Positions 25,836 through 35,434 of a stretch of DNA of 64,000 nucleotides are shown piece after piece (the stretch's first letter is position 1; every line of letters starts with the position of its first letter). The stretch spans positions 1 to 64,000 of the forward strand of contig NZ_CALJPC010000001.1 of the NCBI RefSeq assembly GCF_937981295.1, read 5' to 3'. The position numbers were made by a program, and so were the translations under genes. The notes under the pieces are model-generated. The model saw only the letters and a program-made list of their open reading frames with translations, did no database searches and was not told the origin of the DNA. This DNA comes from an uncultured Campylobacter sp. GTDB lineage: Bacteria > Campylobacterota > Campylobacteria > Campylobacterales > Campylobacteraceae.

Positions 25836-27691
25836 GCTTTAAAATTTCGATGAAATTTAAGCGGCGAAATTTTAAAATTTATTGGATTTGCGGCGTCGGA
25901 ATTTTTAAAATTTGATGGGTCTATGTCGATAGAATTTTAAATTTTAGAAATTTTAAAATTTATCGGATTTGTCGCAGCGGAATTTTAAAATTTCGGTACC
26001 TGTTGCGAATTTTAAATTTGTATGTCCATGCCCCACAGCTCGCACTTGTATCTCTGCGGCTGAGGCAAAGTGTGGCAGCTTGCGCGGATGTGATCGAGGC
26101 TTTTTGCGGTATGGCAGGGCGCTTTAAAGGTAGTGCTCGGCAGGTGCAAACAGCGCGTTTTACAGCTTGCGTTTACGGCGCGCCCGCTTTAAGACGTATT
26201 GAAATTTAAGGCGCGGTTTAATTGAGCGCTGTGCTCTTGGCACTAAATTTCAATCGCGGCGTGAAATTTTAAGGCATAAGCGGAGCAAAAAAAGGCACAG
26301 GATTTAAAATTCTAAAATTTGAGCGAAAGAGCTTCGAGATTTAAATTTTAAACGCTCGGCGATATTTAAATTTCATCTGCGACGCAGAATTGAGAGCTTG
26401 CCGCACTGCCGATACGTGAGCGATAGGCGCTCTGCGGCGGATGAATTTCGTTCAAGGCACCGCGGCGATCCGCGACGTAAATTTGAAATTTTATCCGAAA
26501 CTGCTGCATACGGGGACGCCAGGCGGCCCAAATTTTGATTTTAAAATTTGCCGCAGCGGACCTGAATTTTAAATCGCGCCGCGCCGACATGAAATGTCTT
26601 GCGACTGCGCAAGCGGAAGAAGTTGCTGCAGACTGGCTTGCCCGCGCGCGAGTACATGAGTGGAAAGTTGGTCGCGCGCTGAAAGCCAGTAGTGGAGTAT
26701 TGCGGTCGCGCGTTACGGTTAATTTGTAGCGCGAGTGCTCGTGCCGCATGTCAAAAACTTGTGTCGCAATCCGCGCAACAAAGCTGTTTGGCGCGCGGTG
26801 TTTTGTCGGGCATGTTTCGCAGTGCGGCTGCATACGGCATGTTTTGCGAGCGAGTGTTTACATGCTCTGCGGCGTAAAATTTTAGAACGGAAAATTTATC
26901 ACCGCGCACATAAATTTAATAAAATTTGCGCCGTAGCGGCGAATAAATTTAAAACGAAATTTCGCACTGCCTGCGGTATAAACGCGCTTTGTAGCTAAGT
27001 TGCATTTTGCAGTGTGGCTGTATTGTAAGATGCGGCGCGTTTTACGTTGTCCGTGCGCTGAAAATCGATCGGCATGTGAGCGCGTTTGCAATGATGTTGC
27101 GGCGTAAAATTTTGCAGCTACCGCGCGCTACTCGTGTGCGATTTTGCATGGTCGCAGTTTGCGACCTTGTTATCGCGTGCCGAAAGTCGCCGCGATATGC
27201 CTGCCAGAGTAGAATGCACCCGTCTGTGTATTAAAAAATAGTGCGAGGTCCCGCTCTACGGTGCTGCAGCTCGTGTCAAAAGGCTGTGTGATACGCGAGA
27301 GTAAAATGCACGCTTAAAAAGCGGCGTGGATTGCGCTTCGCGGCGCTCTATCCGCAGTATGCATCGAAAGTCGCCGCGATATGTTAGAATAGAGCGTACG
27401 CAATACGCGCTTGCGGAATAGCGCGAGATCGTACCTTGTGGCGTGCTATCCCGTAGTGTGCGCCATAAAGCCGCCTATGTGCGAGAAAAATAATGCGCGC
27501 CGCGCGTCAAAGATGCACGATCGCATTGCGTGCCAAAAGATAATGCGCGGTCGCGCCGTACACTTTTAAAAGGCGGTGCCACGATTCGCACCGTGCGCCG
27601 TGGGCGCGATGCGAGGTTTCAAAACATCGTGCGGCAGACAAAGCGTGCACGGCGCACGTAAATGCGAATAAATTTTAAAACGGAGAGATGA
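25836..27691. repeat. 1.85-kb gene desert of degenerate repeats
   Basis: No gene is supported; small Arg/Cys-rich frames at 26535-27234 have no ribosome sites or family features. Two layers of repeats are visible. At 25866-25913 and 25947-25993 a 47-bp unit recurs (GAAATTTTAAAATTTAT-GGATTTG, then a GC part, then GAATTTTAAAATTT). From about 26815 to 27550 GC-richer units recur every 180-190 bp: GCAGTGYGGCTG at 26818 and 27007, CGAAAGTCGCCGCGATATG at 27181 and 27365, and AATAGYGCGAGRTC at 27237 and 27417. The region ends at the ftsW ribosome site. Confidence 0.6.
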
Positions 27692-28852
27692 TTGAGAACC
27701 GATAAATGGCTATATTACTTCACCTGCGCGCTCATTACGATCGGCATGATATTTTCGCTGTCGCTGAGCTCCTATACGGTGCTTCTGCTGGGTGCTACAC
27801 CACTGCATTTTTTTTATCGTCAGTGCGCGGTAGGGATCGCCTGCATCGCGGTGATGTGGATCGTCTCTCGCGCCGATCCCGATAAATGCCTAACGCCGGT
27901 GTGCATGTCGCTTTTTGCGATAATGGGGATTTTGATGCTCGCGATGGGCTTTTTACCCAAATCCTTGGTCGCCGACGTAAACGGCGCGGCGCGCTGGATC
28001 AGGCTGCCGTTTTTTAACCTCGCGCCGGTGGAATTTTTCAAGGTGGGCTTCATCTACTTTTTGGCGTGGAGCTTCTCGCGTAAGCTCGATCACTCCAAAA
28101 AAAGCATCGGGCGCGAGATCGCGACGCTGCTTCCTTACGTAGCGCTTTTCGGTTTTGTGGTGATCCTGGTCGCTATCGTGCAAAACGATCTGGGGCAGGT
28201 CGCGGTGCTGGGGCTTACGATGATTTTTATGTCGCTTTTTGCGGGCACTAGCTTCAAGCTCATCGGCTTTAGCTTTATGGGGATCTTGGGGCTTGCTTAC
28301 GTTTTTATCGTCACGAGCGCGCACAGAGTCGATCGCGTGCGCTCGTGGTGGGGCGGAGTGCAGGATTTCGTACTGTCGTTTATGTCGCCGGAGACAGCTG
28401 CCGGGCTGCGTATAGAGGACGCTAGCGCGCCGTATCAGGTCGGACACTCGCTAAATGCGATAAACAACGGTGAGTTTTTCGGGCAGGGGCTTGGGCTCGG
28501 GAGCTTTAAGCTAGGCTATCTGAGCGAGGTGCATACCGACTTCGTGCTTGCAGGTATTGCCGAGGAGTGGGGGTTTGTCGGGATTTTGCTCATCGTGGCG
28601 CTATTTTATGCGATGCTATTTCGCATCTTTCAGACCGCGAGCAAGTCGCCTAGTAACGTAAATTTCCTCTTTTGCCTGGGTATCGGCTTTATGTTTTTCT
28701 TTTCGTTCATTATCAACTCCTACGGCATCACGTCGATCTCGCCGGTAAAGGGTATCGCCGTGCCGTTTCTGAGCTACGGCGGCAGCCACCTGCTCGCGGC
28801 ATCGTTTGCGGTGGGGCTCGTTTTGATGGCGTCGAAAAGGGCGAAATTTTAA
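27692..28852 (+). CDS. ftsW: SEDS-family cell division glycosyltransferase FtsW
   Basis: This 386-residue inner-membrane protein has about ten membrane helices and polymerises lipid II with its partner transpeptidase at the septum. GAARWIRLPFFNLAPVEFFK, the extracellular loop YQVGHSLNAINNGEFFGQGLGLG, and the final ISPVKGIAVPFLSYGGSHLLA are SEDS hallmarks. FtsW is favoured over RodA by the adjacent murG. The start is TTG at 27692 behind GGAGAG. An out-of-frame ATG at 27688 opens a five-codon frame (MIENR) that overlaps it. Confidence 0.85.
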   Translation: MRTDKWLYYFTCALITIGMIFSLSLSSYTVLLLGATPLHFFYRQCAVGIACIAVMWIVSRADPDKCLTPVCMSLFAIMGILMLAMGFLPKSLVADVNGAARWIRLPFFNLAPVEFFKVGFIYFLAWSFSRKLDHSKKSIGREIATLLPYVALFGFVVILVAIVQNDLGQVAVLGLTMIFMSLFAGTSFKLIGFSFMGILGLAYVFIVTSAHRVDRVRSWWGGVQDFVLSFMSPETAAGLRIEDASAPYQVGHSLNAINNGEFFGQGLGLGSFKLGYLSEVHTDFVLAGIAEEWGFVGILLIVALFYAMLFRIFQTASKSPSNVNFLFCLGIGFMFFFSFIINSYGITSISPVKGIAVPFLSYGGSHLLAASFAVGLVLMASKRAKF

Positions 28853-28989
28853 GGCTTTTGCGGGCTTTGGAGCGAGTGCGATTAAATTTAGGCGTAAATT
28901 TAGAGCCGAATTTTGCGTTTGAAATTCTACGCTGAAGCGCGCCGTGGCTTAAATTTAAGCGCAAAATTTTATAAATTTAAAGGAAAAGT

Positions 28990-30003
28990 ATGGTCATAGC
29001 AATCAGCGGCGGCGGCACCGGCGGGCATCTGATAATCGCTAAAAATTTAGCCGCTCATCTTGCGAAGCAGGGCACCGAGACGATCTTTATTGGCTCAAAC
29101 CGTGGGCAGGATCGCGCGTGGTTTGAAAATAGCGAGCTTTTTGCGCGCACCTATTTTCTGCAAAGCTCGGGCGTCGTCGATAAAAAGGGCTTTGCCAAGC
29201 TAGCCTCGCTGCTAAATATCCTGCGCCTCTCGCTTGCGGCGCGTAAAATTTTAAAGCAAAACGGCGTCCGCGCGCTCATCAGCGTGGGCGGATACAGCTC
29301 GGCGCCCGCATCCATCGCGGCGATCCTTTCTCGCGTGCCGTTTTTTATCCACGAGCAAAATGCCGTTTGCGGGCGGCTCAACCGCCTGCTAAGGCCCTTT
29401 GCGCGCGCATTTTACAGCTCCTATGAAAAGCCCGCGTTTGCTTATCCGATCGCGGATATTTTTTTCGAGACGGCGCGGCCGCGCACGGCGCTTAAGAGGG
29501 TCATCTTTTTGGGCGGCTCGCAGGGGGCGAGCTTTATCAACTCGCTTGCCGTGGAGCTTGCGCCCAAGCTTTTGAGCCTCGGCTACGGCGTGATCCATCA
29601 GTGCGGCGAGCGCGAGTTTAAGCGTATCTCCCAGACCTACGCGCAGCAGGGCCTAGATGTACAGCTCGTAGGCTTTTGCAAAAACATGCACGAGCTCATC
29701 GCAAGCGCCGATCTTTGCGTCGGGCGCAGCGGCGCTAGTACGCTGTGGGAGCTCTGCGCAAATGGCCTGCCGGCGATATTCGTGCCGTTTCCGTTCGCGG
29801 CGGCGGATCATCAGTTTTATAACGCGAAATTTCTTAAAGAGCGCGGACTTTGCGAAATTTTACGCCAGCAGGACGCAAGCGGCGAGCGGATTTTGAGCTT
29901 GATTGAGAGCTTTGACGTGGCGCGCGCGAGCAAAGGGCTGCTTGAGCTCGCTGATAAAAACGGCGCGCAAGCGATAATCGACGATGTGATGAGTAAAATT
30001 TAA
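28990..30003 (+). CDS. murG: MurG, lipid II-forming GlcNAc transferase
   Basis: This 337-residue membrane-associated GT-B enzyme adds GlcNAc to lipid I, giving lipid II for FtsW and the penicillin-binding proteins. The N-terminal glycine loop ISGGGTGGH is at 5-13, the acceptor-side HEQNAVCGRLNR is near 118, and the UDP-binding half has GGSQGA near 177 and CVGRSGASTLWELCANGLPAIFVPFPFAAADHQ near 247-280. AAAGGAAAAGT precedes the ATG. It follows ftsW after 137 bp of filler in the same direction. Confidence 0.95.
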   Translation: MVIAISGGGTGGHLIIAKNLAAHLAKQGTETIFIGSNRGQDRAWFENSELFARTYFLQSSGVVDKKGFAKLASLLNILRLSLAARKILKQNGVRALISVGGYSSAPASIAAILSRVPFFIHEQNAVCGRLNRLLRPFARAFYSSYEKPAFAYPIADIFFETARPRTALKRVIFLGGSQGASFINSLAVELAPKLLSLGYGVIHQCGEREFKRISQTYAQQGLDVQLVGFCKNMHELIASADLCVGRSGASTLWELCANGLPAIFVPFPFAAADHQFYNAKFLKERGLCEILRQQDASGERILSLIESFDVARASKGLLELADKNGAQAIIDDVMSKI

Positions 30004-30232
30004 AAAGGCGGTGGACGGTATGAGCTTGGTGAATTTAAGACGATCTCTGCGCGAGGCTTTAAATTTGTAAACCGATTAAATTTGACTTTCTGCGTTTGTG
30101 TAAATTTGACGCGGCGCTTGGGTTTGAGCAAAAATTTAAAATTTGTATGCTTGCCGAGCAAAGGGCGCTTTTTGATTTGCGCAAATTTAAACCCGCAAGC
30201 GCAATGCGCAAAAGTGCATTTGAGCCGTAAAA

Positions 30233-31144
30233 TTATCTGCGCCTAAAGCTGATTATCGCATCGTCGTTTTCTTGTTGATATTTTTCAAACAGAGCCTGAT
30301 ATCTTTGCGATTTCGCCGGATCATTTGAATAAATTCCCACTAGAAAATAGCACGCCTCCGCAAATCGCAACTCGCACGATCGCTCAAAGTATTGCGCGCC
30401 CGCCTCCTTGTCATTGTCGTCAAAATACGCGACGTAACCGAACATAAAGCAGCCCTCGCCGTTACCGAGCTTGCATGCTTTTTTATACAGTTTTCTGCCC
30501 TCTTGCGAATCTCTATCCTCGTAGCCTGCGAGTCTCGTGCAGCTTTCGCCGCCGTTAAGCTCGTAGCAGCCTTTTTTAAGTAGATCTTTGGCGCCATCTT
30601 GCGAAATTTCGCCATTTAATAGCAGCAGGCTCGAAAGTACGGCGCAGGCATCGCCGTCTCCGCCGTCGCAATCTTCGCGAAATCTTACGGGGTTTTTCAT
30701 TTTTAAAGTGCCGTCTTTGGTGCGAATAGAAATTTCTTTAGGATTTTTGTCTGCGGCTTCGTTTGCTTGATTGGTCGGAATTCGGGTTTCATTCAAAGTC
30801 TCCGTGCGAGAAGATGCTTTTATCGCTATAAAGATCGCGACTATACACACGACGATGAGAGGAAATATTTTTGGCATGGAGCGATTTTTGTGCGGAGTGC
30901 GGAGATCTGCGTCTTTGATCGATTGCCTACCCATTAAAGTAGCGACGGAAGGCTTGGGACTCGGTTTTTGGGTTAAATTTACTGCCGAACCTGCGCCTGA
31001 TTTTTCGGTTAAATTTACGGTAGCGTCAGTATCCATATCTGCATTGGCATCCGTTTCGCAGACAGTTTCACTTGGGCTTTTTAAATTTTTGCCACGCTTT
31101 TCTCTCAGCTCATTTATGCGTTGTATGATTTCTTCGTTATTCAA
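30233..31144 (-). CDS. Membrane-anchored Sel1-like repeat protein with paired cysteines
   Basis: 303 residues: a disordered cytoplasmic part (1-88, with TVNLTEK/AVNLTQK repeats), one membrane helix near 91-110 (PKIFPLIVVCIVAIFIAIKA), then a periplasmic domain of Sel1/TPR-like repeats (from about 150) each ending in cysteine pairs: CDGGDGDACAVL, CYELNGGESCTRL, CKLGNGEGCFMFGY, CELRFAEACYFL. Such spacing is typical of the Helicobacter cysteine-rich (Hcp) type, where disulphides lock each repeat. The ligand is unknown. It is a single gene facing htpG. Confidence 0.75.
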   Translation of the reverse strand: MNNEEIIQRINELREKRGKNLKSPSETVCETDANADMDTDATVNLTEKSGAGSAVNLTQKPSPKPSVATLMGRQSIKDADLRTPHKNRSMPKIFPLIVVCIVAIFIAIKASSRTETLNETRIPTNQANEAADKNPKEISIRTKDGTLKMKNPVRFREDCDGGDGDACAVLSSLLLLNGEISQDGAKDLLKKGCYELNGGESCTRLAGYEDRDSQEGRKLYKKACKLGNGEGCFMFGYVAYFDDNDKEAGAQYFERSCELRFAEACYFLVGIYSNDPAKSQRYQALFEKYQQENDDAIISFRRR

Positions 31145-31418
31145 ATGAGATCCTTTTTGCTCGATAAATTTTGTTTTAGTTAAACGCCCGTTTTTATCAT
31201 CAAAATCGCATCGAAGCTGGGTGAATTATATCATCTTATTTTGAAATTTTCAAAAAACGACGACTAAAAAGAATTTGTAAATTTAGCGCAGATGCGCCGT
31301 CAAATTCGGACTAGCCCTTGCTATATAATCCACAGCCGAGTTTAAATTTTATATTCTTCAGATGCGCGTAAATTTCCAAAACTTGATAGGATTCATATCA
31401 AGTTTATTTATTCTACTC

Positions 31419-31454
31419 TTGACAAGATTAGCACTCCATGATATAATCTGCCAA
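31419..31454 (+). promoter_or_regulatory. htpG promoter with CIRCE-like operator
   Basis: TTGACA (31419-31424), 17 bp, TATAAT (31442-31447): a consensus sigma70 promoter. The spacer carries TTAGCACTC (31428-31436), exactly the left arm of CIRCE, the HrcA operator. At the N9 distance the right side (31446-31454, ATCTGCCAA) keeps only 5 of 9 bases of GAGTGCTAA. The remaining gap 31145-31418 shows no gene. Confidence 0.7.
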
Positions 31455-31476
31455 AATTTTCAAAAAGGACCGCATA

Positions 31477-33318
31477 ATGGCAAAGAAAAAATTTAAGACC
31501 GAAGTGAATGATCTGCTAAATTTGATGATCCATTCGCTTTATTCAAACAAGGAGATTTTTCTACGCGAGCTGATCTCAAACGCAAGCGACGCGCTGGATA
31601 AATTAAACTATTTGTGCCTTACGAACGACGATTACAAGGCACTTTCGTATGTGCCGCGCATCGATATAAAGATCGACAAAGAGGCCAAAACGCTAAGTAT
31701 CGGCGACAACGGCATCGGTATGGACGAAACCGAGCTAGAGAGCAATCTAGGCACCATCGCGCGCAGCGGCACGAAGGGCTTTATGGCGAGCCTTAGCGGC
31801 GATGCGGCGAAGGACAGCAACCTCATCGGGCAGTTCGGCGTCGGGTTTTATTCGGCGTTTATGGTAGCGGACCGTATCGATGTTATCAGCCGCAAGCCGC
31901 TCTCGCAGGACGGCTATAAATGGAGCAGCGACGCGAGCAACTACATGGTCGAAAAGGCGCAGAAAGAGGACTTCGGCACGACGATAATCCTGCATATGAA
32001 AGATGAGGAGTTTTTGGACGAATATAGGCTAGAAGGCATTATCAAAAAATACTCCAACCACATCCCTTATCCGATCTTTATGGATAAAGAAGAATACATT
32101 CCTGCGCAAAAAGAGGGCGAGCAGGGACATAGCGAAGTTAAAAACGTCCAAATCAACCGCGCGAGTGCGCTTTGGCAGCTGCCGAAAAGCAGCCTAAAGT
32201 CTGGCGATTACAATGAATTTTATAAGCAGATCAGCCACGACAGCGGCGATCCGCTGTTTTACATCCACACAAAGGCCGAGGGCACGCACGAATACACGAC
32301 GCTTTTTTACGTGCCGAGCAGCGAGCCCTTTGATCTATACCGCGTCGATTATCAAAGCGGCGTGAAGCTCTACGTCAAGCGCGTTTTCATCACCGACGAC
32401 GCCAAAGAGTTGCTGCCTAGCTACCTGCGCTTCGTACGCGGCATAATGGACGTCGAGGATCTGCCGCTAAACGTAAGCCGCGAAATTTTGCAAGAAAATC
32501 GAATTCTAGCCTACGTCCGCGAACAGAGCGTGAAAAAAATTCTATCCGAGCTAGAAAAGCTTTTGCAGAACGATCGTGAAAAATACATAAAATTTTACGA
32601 ATTATTCGGCAAGGTTTTGAAAGAGGGACTTTACGGCTTCGGCGCAAACAAAGAGGAAATTTTAAAACTTTGTCTTTTCAAATCAAACCTGCGAGACGGT
32701 CTCATCACGCTTAGTGAGTATAAGGAAAAAATGAAAGAGGATCAAAAAGAGATCTATTATATCGCGGGAAACAGCGCCGCGATGCTTAAAAGCTCGCCTC
32801 TGATCGAGAAATTTAACGCCGAGGGCACGGAAGTGCTGCTCTGCGACGATGAGATCGATACGATCGTGATGCCTGGCATTTTTGAGTTTGATAAGACGCC
32901 TGTAAAAAACGCGACTTCGATCAAGCAGGAGGCCACAAGCGACGATGCCGCGACGCCGCAAGCCAAAGAGATCGCCGCAAGGATCAAAGAAATTTTAGGC
33001 GAACGCGTCAAGGATGTTAAAATTTCATCGCGTCTAAGCGGCTCGCTTTCCTGCCTTGTTTTTGACGAGAACGATCCCGATTTTGCGACGCAGCAGCTAC
33101 TTAAGCAGATGGGAGGCCGCAATCTGCCGCCAATAAAGCCGATTTTGGAAATCAATGCAGATCACGAGATCATCAAAAAGCTGCAGGCCGATAAGCTGAT
33201 GCTACCGCAAGTAGCCGAGATAATCTACGATCTCGCGCGCCTTAGCGAGGGGCAGGAGCTGGAAAATCCGAGCGAGTTTATCAAAAACGTAAACGATCTG
33301 ATCGCAAAGGCTCTGTAA
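31477..33318 (+). CDS. htpG: Hsp90 chaperone HtpG
   Basis: 613 residues. The N-terminal GHKL ATPase has ELISNASDALDKL, GDNGIGM and LIGQFGVGFYS; the middle domain has VKRVFITDDAKELLPSYLRFVRGIMDVEDLPLNVSRE; the C-terminal dimerisation domain starts near 510. The length is standard for bacterial HtpG. AAAAGGACCGC precedes the ATG. Single-gene unit with a strong terminator. Heat control through HrcA is suggested by the operator-like half-site in its promoter. Confidence 0.95.
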   Translation: MAKKKFKTEVNDLLNLMIHSLYSNKEIFLRELISNASDALDKLNYLCLTNDDYKALSYVPRIDIKIDKEAKTLSIGDNGIGMDETELESNLGTIARSGTKGFMASLSGDAAKDSNLIGQFGVGFYSAFMVADRIDVISRKPLSQDGYKWSSDASNYMVEKAQKEDFGTTIILHMKDEEFLDEYRLEGIIKKYSNHIPYPIFMDKEEYIPAQKEGEQGHSEVKNVQINRASALWQLPKSSLKSGDYNEFYKQISHDSGDPLFYIHTKAEGTHEYTTLFYVPSSEPFDLYRVDYQSGVKLYVKRVFITDDAKELLPSYLRFVRGIMDVEDLPLNVSREILQENRILAYVREQSVKKILSELEKLLQNDREKYIKFYELFGKVLKEGLYGFGANKEEILKLCLFKSNLRDGLITLSEYKEKMKEDQKEIYYIAGNSAAMLKSSPLIEKFNAEGTEVLLCDDEIDTIVMPGIFEFDKTPVKNATSIKQEATSDDAATPQAKEIAARIKEILGERVKDVKISSRLSGSLSCLVFDENDPDFATQQLLKQMGGRNLPPIKPILEINADHEIIKKLQADKLMLPQVAEIIYDLARLSEGQELENPSEFIKNVNDLIAKAL

Positions 33319-33358
33319 ATTATCTAAATTTAGGGCTTCTATCCGTTATCTAAATTCC

Positions 33359-33401
33359 GCGCGGCTGCATAGGCTGTATAAATCTATGTAGCCGCGCTTT
33401 T
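33359..33401 (+). terminator. Terminator of htpG
   Basis: GCGCGGCTGCATAG (33359-33372) pairs with CTATGTAGCCGCGC (33384-33397), 14 bp with one G-T, followed by TTTT. Confidence 0.9.
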
Positions 33402-33712
33402 AAATTTAAAAAGAAATTTCAGCTCGCAAGCTTCACCACGCTTTCTAAATTTTAAAATTTAAAAGCGGCGAAATTTCACCCTTTGATTTCGGTAAAATTT
33501 TATCCGGCGGCTCAGTTTGGTGTTTTGAAAATTTTGAGGTTTTGATCGCTTTTATCCGCGAGTTGAGCCTGGGACGCAAGCCGAAAATATCCGTCAAATC
33601 ATAAAATCATAAATCGGGCGATAAATTTCACTATTCATTAATTTAATCTTTACAAAGTTGCGTAATCTTATTTTAAATTTACCCCTTTTTTATCGCAAAC
33701 AGCGAGATTGTT

Positions 33713-33721
33713 TGATATAAT
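33713..33721 (+). promoter_or_regulatory. Extended -10 promoter of the porin gene
   Basis: TGATATAAT (extended -10 TGN-TATAAT) lies 44 bp before the porin ATG, and GAAAGGAG at 33751-33758 is a near-perfect ribosome site, in line with high expression. The rest of the gap 33402-33712 shows only A/T-rich filler. Confidence 0.7.
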
Positions 33722-33765
33722 TCATTTTATAAATATTTGTAAATCTTTATGAAAGGAGATTTCGA

Positions 33766-35157
33766 ATGAAACTCATCAAACTAAGTTTAGCTGCGGCGGT
33801 TTGCGCATGTGCGGTATCCTCGCTAAGCGCGGCGGATAGCGTAGCCGAGGCGATCACTAACGGTAAGTTTGGCGGAACGGTAAAGACAACTTACGCCAAT
33901 AAAACCGTAGACAATAGAGGCGAAGCCGCTACGGGCGATAACGACTACGAGGCATTCGGCGTGGGTCTTGAGCTCGGATACGTTACCGATCCTCTTTACG
34001 GCTTTAGAATAGGGCTTACCGGACAGGGCTGGTTGATGCCGTATCACGTAGGCTCAAGCAATAAGATCGCCTACGATAAGGAGTGGTATACTAAAGGTGC
34101 GGTATTATCGGAATTATACCTAGGATACGGCATAGGAAATACCGATATAAAGGCGGGTAGACAATATGTCGTGACTCCGCTCGTTGCGGGCAACTATACG
34201 AGGGCGTTTAAAGAGGCTTTCGAGGGCGTAGCGATATCCAATAAAGATATCCCCGATACTACATTGTGGGGCGGATGGTTTTATAAATTCCAAGGCAGGA
34301 GCAAAACCGCTATGGGCGCTCCAGCAGGCGAAGGAAAGGCTCCTTTATTTAAAGATAGGGTGATACTCGGCAATATGACCGGTCCGGTCGCCGTAAAATT
34401 TGAAAATATCTTCTCCGCATATGTTCAAAACAAATCCTTGCCTTATACTACTTTAACCGGCGCTTACGCAGCGGTAACGGACGTAAAACCGGCTAACGCA
34501 TTAAAAGACGGCGACGTTAGCTTGTATCTTGCCGAGGCAAATGTAAAAGTGCCGGTAGACGAGATTTTAAAGCTAGGATTTGATCTTAACTACAAAGGCT
34601 CGCGCGTAAACGGAGGGCTGGAGCCAAGAAGGCTTGACGGCGATATGTTTGGCGCAAGAGTCTCGGTTAGCGAGTTTTTCGGATTCGGTCTATCGTATGC
34701 CTATACGACCGTTAGCGACGATGATGCCGTTATTTTGGGCGTCGGCAACGGTCCAGGATCATACACCGCTCTGCCTATCCGAGGTCCGTTCGTATTCACA
34801 GGATACGCGGGTATGGATACGCATAAGGTCGTGCTTGATTACAACTTCGGCGCTATTGGCCTAGATGGCTTCAAAACCGCACTACACTACGTAAAAGGCA
34901 ATCAAGACAGAGTAGGCGGCACGAATAATATCAATGCTAGCGGAGCTGCGGGCCAAAAGGTCGGCACCAGCATGGACGTAGAGGGCTGGGCGGTAACGGC
35001 AAACTACGCTCCTAAGGCCGTTAAGGGGCTAAGCTTGGGCGTAACCTACACTGCGCTTGAGAGAAGCGACCACTACGCTAGCGGCGTAAATAGGAAGTTT
35101 GACGAGAACGAGATATGGTTGCAAGCTGCGTATAAATTTGATCTAAGCGGCAACTAA
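33766..35157 (+). CDS. OprD-type outer-membrane porin
   Basis: This 463-residue outer-membrane protein has a signal peptide (1-23, ending SLSA). Amphipathic strands of alternating Gly/Tyr and charged residues run throughout: GLELGYVTDPLYGFRIGLTGQG, LYLGYGIGNTDIKAGRQYV, VVLDYNFGAIGL, and the aromatic last strand EIWLQAAYKFDL. The stretch LYLGYGIGNTDIKAGRQ is the common core of OprD-family porins in Campylobacterota. The codons differ from the neighbours: AT-repeat motifs are nearly absent, as expected for a highly expressed gene. Substrate unknown; possibly small organic acids or peptides. Confidence 0.8.
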   Translation: MKLIKLSLAAAVCACAVSSLSAADSVAEAITNGKFGGTVKTTYANKTVDNRGEAATGDNDYEAFGVGLELGYVTDPLYGFRIGLTGQGWLMPYHVGSSNKIAYDKEWYTKGAVLSELYLGYGIGNTDIKAGRQYVVTPLVAGNYTRAFKEAFEGVAISNKDIPDTTLWGGWFYKFQGRSKTAMGAPAGEGKAPLFKDRVILGNMTGPVAVKFENIFSAYVQNKSLPYTTLTGAYAAVTDVKPANALKDGDVSLYLAEANVKVPVDEILKLGFDLNYKGSRVNGGLEPRRLDGDMFGARVSVSEFFGFGLSYAYTTVSDDDAVILGVGNGPGSYTALPIRGPFVFTGYAGMDTHKVVLDYNFGAIGLDGFKTALHYVKGNQDRVGGTNNINASGAAGQKVGTSMDVEGWAVTANYAPKAVKGLSLGVTYTALERSDHYASGVNRKFDENEIWLQAAYKFDLSGN

Positions 35158-35163
35158 AGCTTT

Positions 35164-35189
35164 AAAGAGTGGAGTATTTTCCGCTCTTT
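35164..35189 (+). terminator. Terminator of the porin gene
   Basis: AAAGAGTGGA pairs with TTCCGCTCTTT around a short loop (35164-35189), 7 bp after the stop, with T-rich sequence at its 3' edge. Confidence 0.75.
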
Positions 35190-35434
35190 CTCATCCGTAT
35201 CATCAAGCAAGCTCGCGCTTGCTAAATTGCTTCATCCAAATTTACACAGACTTTTCAAATTTAATGAAATAAGGACGAAATTTAGACGATAAATTTAAAT
35301 GATAGATTCGGCAAAATTTCAGGGAGACGGAATTTTAAATTTGCCGATCCGATCCGCTAAATTTTAAAATTATAAAGCCTTACTATTAAATTTAACGCAG
35401 CTATGTAATCTAGTAAAATTTCAGCAACATTTCG

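Noticed and set aside
26535..27234. Several small Arg/Cys/Ala-rich frames in the desert before ftsW
   Set aside because: They overlap each other in different frames, lack ribosome sites and consist of translated repeats.
25836..27691. CRISPR array as an explanation of the repeats
   Set aside because: Repeats are degenerate, unevenly spaced and of 12-47 bp with no unique equal-length spacers and no cas genes near.
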